This document shows, one piece after another, positions 59,316 through 64,000 of a stretch of DNA of 64,000 bases. A program made the position numbers and the translations under genes. Where the stretch lies: assembly GCF_001311865.1 (NCBI RefSeq), contig NZ_BBCD01000018.1, positions 1 through 64,000 of the forward strand, given 5' to 3'. Under the pieces are notes generated by a model. It was not told the DNA's origin. It worked only from the letters and a program-made list of their open reading frames with translations, and searched no databases. This stretch comes from Piscibacillus salipiscarius JCM 13188. Lineage in GTDB: Bacteria; Bacillota; Bacilli; Bacillales; Alkalibacillaceae. Position 1 is the stretch's first letter; every line of letters starts with the position of its first letter.

Positions 59316-59843
59316 CTAATAACACTGAAATGAATCGATTCGTCTTAAATCTACACCATAATACACCCAGAAGAACCCAGTCCACCTGTAACCAGATACT
59401 GAGCGTCTACCGACATATGTTGGATAGAACCAGAAACGCTGGCGGTTATCTAGCCATACATAAGTGTATCGGTACAAGCAGCCCCTAATGGAACCCGGGT
59501 CTACCGCTTGAACTCCGTACTGACCACCTTGCTGCGGGGTAAAAGATGGAGGTGGTCCTTGTGGGGGGCCACTTGGTCCTTGACCTAGTCCACCTGGAAA
59601 GCCACCCGGTCCTCCGCCAGGAAAACCTCCTGGGCCGCCACCTGGGAACCCACCTGGACCTCCTGGAAAGCCTCCAGGACCACCGCCTGGGAAGCCACCT
59701 GGGCCAAACCCTTGCCCTGGCGGAAACCCTCCCGGCGATTGACCAGGAAAACCGATTAATTGTCCAAGAAAGTTAAATGGAGAAAACTGATCATCATCAT
59801 CTGGCTGCCGATATGGACCATGTTGTCCGTTATATCCGTTCAT
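59316..59843 (-). CDS. Gly-Phe-Pro repeat surface or spore-coat-like protein
   Basis: 175 residues, intact. Residues 30-90 consist of six or more copies of GGFPGG(G)P, followed by Pro/Gln-rich sequence. The C-terminal 65 residues are aromatic and basic (YVWLDNRQRFWFYPTYVGRRS), with two Cys (GCLYRYTY, FQCY at the end). No signal peptide is visible. Composition suggests a surface, coat or exosporium protein, but this is inference. The DNA of the repeats is G-rich and prone to length error. Confidence 0.6.
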   Translation of the reverse strand: MNGYNGQHGPYRQPDDDDQFSPFNFLGQLIGFPGQSPGGFPPGQGFGPGGFPGGGPGGFPGGPGGFPGGGPGGFPGGGPGGFPGGLGQGPSGPPQGPPPSFTPQQGGQYGVQAVDPGSIRGCLYRYTYVWLDNRQRFWFYPTYVGRRSVSGYRWTGFFWVYYGVDLRRIDSFQCY

Positions 59844-59994
59844 GGTTTATTCTCCTTTCTAAAAAGCCTCACACCATCATCATATGTAAGACTTTAAAGA
59901 ATGGGTGTCTGTCCGATGAAAGACTTCTGATATAAACCATTTTTTTCTAATCTATTTTTGGTAACATATAGCTATGTATGAGGGGGAATTAAGA

Positions 59995-60915
59995 ATGAAA
60001 TTAAAGTTTCTGTTACTAGGGCTGCTCATTATTGTTTTGAGCTCCATTGGTAATTCCATATACTTTAACGCACAACAACTAGATCAACCGTTATTTTTAG
60101 AACACTATTACGTACATCAAGTTGGAGAAACACCTTTAAAATTTTACTACATAGATAATAAATTTAATCAGCGAAAAATCAATTATGTCACGATTAATGG
60201 TAAAACCTTTCATCTTCAAAATAATTCTTTCGCGTTTCAACATCCAAACAAACCTAGAAATATTACGGAATATAGCCATCATGCGTTAAGAGAAATTTTT
60301 ATTTATTTTAACGAACCATCTGTTAGAGAAATTCAATTACCGTTTTCTTTTAATGACATGACGGTCCACTTTAATGATGGAACTTCAGCGAAAGTCGATG
60401 TTGGCCATGTAAACGTGAAGAAACCTTCTCAATTTGAGAAAAAACCCCACATATACACATCAAGACACTATGGAAGTGGTAGCGATGGACGTGCGATTGA
60501 ATCAAAACAGTTTCATGAGAGCGCACAGATCGAATCATTAAGTATACCTTTAGAAGAAGTTAAAGGAGATTTTGAAGTTAAACTGAACACCGCCAAAGGA
60601 ACGACGAAACAAGAGTGGCGAGAGGAAATAAATAAATCGAAAAATCACCCGATTGAACCTTTGATGAAGGCCGAGTGGTCTGAACTACCTGGGGGGCTTT
60701 TTCAAGATGCCGAACCTTACAAGATCGAACAAGGTAAGCAATTATACATATATACTCAAATTGATTTAGATAAGACTCATATGTACCTTTTTCGAGCTCA
60801 GTTAAACGGAACGACCGACCAAGGCGAGTCATTCGCCATTCCTCTGCTATTACATGAAGATCCTAACCTATCATCAAAGGATATTCAGGAATTAATCAAA
60901 GCGAGAGGGGAATAA
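59995..60915 (+). CDS. Exported or lipid-anchored protein of unknown function
   Basis: 306 residues, intact. The N-terminal 22 residues are a signal anchor with no lipobox Cys. The rest is soluble and beta-rich with low complexity of charge. I do not recognise the family. The ATG at 59995 has GAGGGGG 8 bases upstream. It heads an operon with the next two genes (6-base gap, then 4-base overlap). Confidence 0.6.
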   Translation: MKLKFLLLGLLIIVLSSIGNSIYFNAQQLDQPLFLEHYYVHQVGETPLKFYYIDNKFNQRKINYVTINGKTFHLQNNSFAFQHPNKPRNITEYSHHALREIFIYFNEPSVREIQLPFSFNDMTVHFNDGTSAKVDVGHVNVKKPSQFEKKPHIYTSRHYGSGSDGRAIESKQFHESAQIESLSIPLEEVKGDFEVKLNTAKGTTKQEWREEINKSKNHPIEPLMKAEWSELPGGLFQDAEPYKIEQGKQLYIYTQIDLDKTHMYLFRAQLNGTTDQGESFAIPLLLHEDPNLSSKDIQELIKARGE

Positions 60916-60920
60916 CATAC

Positions 60921-61484
60921 ATGAGAAAAGCCATTTTATTAATTTTTGGGGGGTTATTAATTGTCTTTTTAGATTTTCGATTAAATGAGTTCGACGTCTT
61001 AATGGACCCTTTAGGTTATGTCATCACGACAGTAGGATTTAACTTTTTTGCCAATAACATTCAGCCTGCTAGAACGGCTCAAATTATTTCTATTCTTCTC
61101 GCCGGCTTAGTAATTCCAGAAATGTTTGTGGACCCTAATGCCACTTATACAACACTCGGACTCTGGAACTTTTACTTTTTAGGTGTTACGATATTAAGTA
61201 TTGTTTTAGCCTATTACATCTTTCTGTTATTAATTGAATTGGCTGACCAAATGAATCGTAGTGATTTAAAAAGGCGTACGGAGAAGACGATGAAAGCCTA
61301 TTTGGTTATCATGTTCTTTATTGCGCTGTTAAACACATTTAGTATCAATGTCAGCCATTTATTAGGCTTTATCATAATCCTAGCAATTGCTGGGCTCATC
61401 ACTCAAATAGTGTTTTTAGTTCTTATATTTAAATTTAGGACAATAGATGAAACCGATCATCAACAGATTAGCATGGAAGGATGA
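60921..61484 (+). CDS. Multi-pass membrane protein of unknown function
   Basis: 187 residues, intact, with about five membrane helices. The start AILLIFGGLLIVFLDFRLNEFDVLMDPLGYVI looks like a small family of Bacillaceae membrane proteins. It overlaps the HAD gene by 4 bases (ATGA), so the two are translationally coupled. Confidence 0.6.
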   Translation: MRKAILLIFGGLLIVFLDFRLNEFDVLMDPLGYVITTVGFNFFANNIQPARTAQIISILLAGLVIPEMFVDPNATYTTLGLWNFYFLGVTILSIVLAYYIFLLLIELADQMNRSDLKRRTEKTMKAYLVIMFFIALLNTFSINVSHLLGFIIILAIAGLITQIVFLVLIFKFRTIDETDHQQISMEG

Positions 61485-62020
61485 ATGTGCAATTGAATAA
61501 AGCAGTATTTTTAGACCGCGACGGTGTCATTAATGAAGTCAAGACCCATCGCGTTAAGTTTGTCAATCGTAAAGAAGATCTGTATTTCTTAGAAAACGTA
61601 CCTGAATCGATTAAAAAGTTAAACGATGCCGGCTTTAAAGTGTTTGTCGTTACAAACCAAGGTGGTGTTGGATTAGGTTATATGACAGAAGATACGCTAA
61701 ACGATATTCATGATCATATGGCTAGAGAACTCGCAAAGCAAGGCGCGCAAATACACGAAATTATGGCATGCACGCATGCCCCTCATGAAAACTGTTACTG
61801 CCGAAAACCAGGTTCACAAATGTTACTCGACCTCATTGATGATTATGATATCGATATAATGAAAAGTTATATGGTCGGCGACCGCGAGCCTGATATCGAA
61901 GCAGGGAATGCAGTCGGTATTAAAAGTCTAATGGTAGTAAACACACATCCAGAAGCTTATAAAAGCTTTAAAGATTTAAGTGAAGCCGTCGATTGGATAT
62001 TAGAAGATGAAAAAGCTTGA
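61481..62020 (+). CDS. HAD-IIIA phosphatase, GmhB-like
   Basis: 179 residues, intact. HAD motif I AVFLDRDGVINE, motif II VVTNQGGV, motif IV MVGDREPDIEAG, and a GmhB-type zinc loop CTHAPHENCYCRKP. GmhB removes the 7-phosphate of heptose bisphosphate, but in Bacilli the substrate may be another sugar or amino acid phosphate. Its TGA lies within the following terminator hairpin. Confidence 0.88.
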   Translation: MNVQLNKAVFLDRDGVINEVKTHRVKFVNRKEDLYFLENVPESIKKLNDAGFKVFVVTNQGGVGLGYMTEDTLNDIHDHMARELAKQGAQIHEIMACTHAPHENCYCRKPGSQMLLDLIDDYDIDIMKSYMVGDREPDIEAGNAVGIKSLMVVNTHPEAYKSFKDLSEAVDWILEDEKA

Positions 62021-62043
62021 GGCGCAAGGCCTCAAGCTTTTAT
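62011..62043 (+). terminator. Terminator of the HAD operon
   Basis: AAAGCTTGAGGC / GCCTCAAGCTTT with a short loop is followed by TTATTG. It includes the stop codon. Confidence 0.85.
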
Positions 62044-62045
62044 TG

Positions 62046-62180
62046 TAGCTGCAGGTTTTTTGGTTTATCTGCAGGTTTTTCTAATTTACCTGCAGGTTTT
62101 CACGATTTATCTTCATGTTTTTGCGATTTACCTTCACGTTTTCAACTTTTATCAACATGTTGAGCTATTTTACCTGCAGG
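62046..62180 (+). repeat. Seven-unit 21-bp-spaced array, core TAYCTGCAGG
   Basis: Cores start at 62046, 62066, 62087, 62108, 62129, 62150 and 62171, spaced 20 then 21 five times. Full cores TATCTGCAGG and TACCTGCAGG alternate with decayed TATCTTCATG, TACCTTCACG and TATCAACATG. Most units are preceded by TT and followed by TTTT. It lies between the HAD gene and argS. Confidence 0.9.
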
Positions 62181-62207
62181 TTTACATATTCTCGGGGGCA
62201 CTAATTC

Positions 62208-63867
62208 CTAATAACGTAATCCATCTTTAATTACAATTCCTGTTGATTCGACTAATGCAAGACGATCGTCTAGCTGCCTATCATCATGTAATATCTTGAC
62301 CTTCCCATAATATTTATTAAAAGCCTGCGATAAGTCAATTAAATACTTAGCAATAACAGATGGCTCGTATTCTATATAACTCTTTAAAATCACTTCTGGA
62401 AACTGATGTAATCGTTTTACGACTGGCCAAGATTCATCATCGTTTACACCATCATTCACCTTTGGCTCTGCCGCATATTTACTTAAAATAGACTGGGCGC
62501 GTGCATGCGTATACTGAACATAAGGACCTGTATGGCCTTCAAACCGGAGCATGTCTTCAAGTGAAAACTCTACATTGTTAAGGCGATCATTTTTCAAATC
62601 GTGAAAGATAATGGCACCCACACCAACCATCTCCGCGACTTTCTCCTTATTTTCCAAGGACGGATTTTTGTCATCGATATTCTCCTTAGCTAACTCAATC
62701 GCTTCTTGAATAACTTGATCGAGTAACACAACTTTACCTTTACGGGTCGACATCTTCTTGCCATCTTTTAAAATAAAACCAAACGGAACATGGTGCATAT
62801 TCTGTGCCCACGTGAAGCCCATCTTCTGCAGAACTAAAAATAGCTGCTTAAAATGCAAGGACTGTTCATGTCCAACGACATAGATCGCTTGTTTGAACTG
62901 ATATTGATTTTGCCTGTAAATAGCAGCTGTAAGATCACGCGTCGCATACAACGTTGCCCCGTCACGCTTCTTTATTAACGAAGGTGGAAGGTCAAACTCA
63001 TCTAAACTGACTACCTCTGCTCCATCTGATTCAACTAATAGTTCTCTTTCTTTAAGCTGATTAATCGTGTTAGCCATCTTGTCATTATAAAAGGCTTCAC
63101 CATTATAAGAATCGAAATCCACACCCAACAAATCATAGATTTTCTTAAATTCTTTTAGTGATTCATCTCTAAACCAGTCCCATAGTTGATGAGCCTCTTC
63201 ATCTCCATCTTCCAGTTTTTTAAACCAATTTCGTCCTTCATCTTCTAACTGAGGGTTCGCTTCCGCTTCTTTATGAAATTTCACATAAAGCTCCAGCAGC
63301 TCTTTGATCGGATTCTGGCGCACCTTATTCTCATCGCCCCATAGTTTGTAGGCATAAATGAGCTTTCCAAACTGGGTTCCCCAATCACCTAGATAATTAA
63401 TTTTGACTGATTGAAAACCCACCTTCTCAACAATATTCGCAAGTGACTGACCAATGACTGTAGACCGTAAATGCCCCATCGAGAAAGGCTTAGCGATATT
63501 AGGTGAGGAAAAATCTAAAACGATCTTCTCACCCTGGCCAATTTGCGACTGACCGTAATTGCTGCCTTCTTTTAGAATGGTTTTAAGCACGTTTGTACTC
63601 ACAACTGATTTGTCTAAAAAGATATTGACATAAGGTCCAACTGCTTCTACTTGTTCAATTAGTGGATCCTCGATCTTCTTTGTTATGTCTGAAGCAATTC
63701 CCTGTGGGGATTGACGCATTTTTTTTGGCTAAAATGAAACAAGGAAACGAATAGTCTCCATGGTTTTCACTTTTAGGCTTTTCAATTAACTTTGCTACTT
63801 CCTTTAAGGTTAAATGTTCACTAACATGTTCGTGAATGACCGTTGTGAGAGACTGTTTTATATCCAT
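62208..63867 (-). CDS. argS: Arginyl-tRNA synthetase (frameshifted)
   Basis: About 553 residues after repair of an A run near 63719. Class Ia signatures are FSMGHLRST (HIGH equivalent) and KMSTRKG (KMSKS). The C-terminal DALR anticodon domain is present. It charges tRNA-Arg with arginine and is essential, so the frameshift must be an error. GGAGG lies 6 bases before the ATG at 63867. A T-box leader precedes it. Confidence 0.96.
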
Positions 63868-63882
63868 TAGATTCCTCCTCAA

Positions 63883-63919
63883 TAAAAAACTCGCCTCTTA
63901 ACCATTAAGAGACGAGTTG
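63883..63919 (-). terminator. T-box terminator of argS
   Basis: AACTCGTCTCTTAA pairs with TTAAGAGGCGAGTT and is followed by six T on the minus strand. Confidence 0.93.
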
Positions 63920-63920
63920 T

Positions 63921-64000
63921 CGCGGTACCACTCTTTTTACCTGTTAAAACTAACAGGCCACTTTACATTGATAACGGGGGTTACCCCGGCTCACCATACT
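63921..64000 (-). promoter_or_regulatory. T-box riboswitch of argS, cut by the window edge
   Basis: The T-box consensus AGAGTGGTACCGCG is at 63921-63934 on the minus strand. It would form the antiterminator with bound uncharged tRNA. Upstream hairpins are partly visible; the specifier loop lies outside or at the edge of the window. Regulation by tRNA-Arg charging is inferred from the target gene. Confidence 0.93.

Noticed and set aside
59546-59776. Plus-strand Leu/His-rich frame opposite the Gly-Phe-Pro gene
   Set aside because: It is the reverse of the G-rich repeats and has no start signals.
17409-62180. The 21-bp arrays considered as CRISPR
   Set aside because: Cores are only 9-10 bp, intervals 11-12 bp, cores are degenerate and no cas gene is present.

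Overview
The window looks like chromosome from a spore-forming, low-GC Bacillaceae. Supporting genes are the gamma-type spore protein sspE, the cortex deacetylase pdaA, PerR, MreBH, a TPP riboswitch and a T-box. Gene order across the left 40 kb follows the Bacillus subtilis ygxA-ygzB-perR-bcp-gsaB-ygaE-ygaD-ygaC-sspE-mutY-yfhP-yfhH-recX-yfhF and yfjP-pdaA / yfkJIH blocks. The genus cannot be fixed from the sequence; a halophilic or alkaliphilic Bacillaceae is a guess. No phage, insertion sequence or CRISPR array is visible.

The base-level quality matters. About 45 genes, among them argS, gsaB and the whole thiamine operon, are split by single-base indels, nearly always in a run of A, T, G or C. 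I read these as uncorrected sequencing errors rather than pseudogenes, and I give each broken gene as one feature spanning its pieces.

Layout. 1-380: three tandem sigma-A promoters firing off the left edge, probably rRNA operon promoters. 0.4-19.9 kb: housekeeping, peroxide stress, heme, DNA repair and sporulation genes in B. subtilis order. 19.9-23.3 kb: a tRNA-like leader with a ribosome-site-masking terminator in front of an acetyltransferase, an XRE regulator and a yxlEFG-type ABC exporter. 23.3-31.7 kb: a complete type IV pilus locus, pilB-C-A-D-M-N-O on the minus strand and three minor pilins divergently on the plus strand. 31.7-37.2 kb: DNA glycosylase, an ECF sigma / PadR / HAAS membrane module, pdaA, an antiporter and OsmC. 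37.3-46.7 kb: MFS transporter, yfkJIH, DUF3231, SRAP, plsC, HAD, yflJ and mreBH. 46.7-51.3 kb: EamA transporter and the riboswitch-controlled thiW-tenA-thiD-thiM-thiE operon, whose genes overlap by 4 bases. 51.3-59.9 kb: ABC-2 exporter, a decayed MalT-like gene, a cation/proton antiporter, a Rieske oxidoreductase and two YflT stress proteins. 59.3-64 kb: a Gly-Phe-Pro repeat protein, a three-gene operon and T-box-controlled argS.

The most unusual signal is non-coding. Four separate gaps between convergent genes (17409-17544, 38521-38654, 44350-44483, 62046-62180) each hold seven copies of a short core spaced 21 bp apart, with variable sequence between. Two loci share the core TATGAGACA, a third has TATGAACGG and a fourth TAYCTGCAGG. 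Every convergent gap in the window longer than about 130 bp has one. I do not recognise this as a described element.
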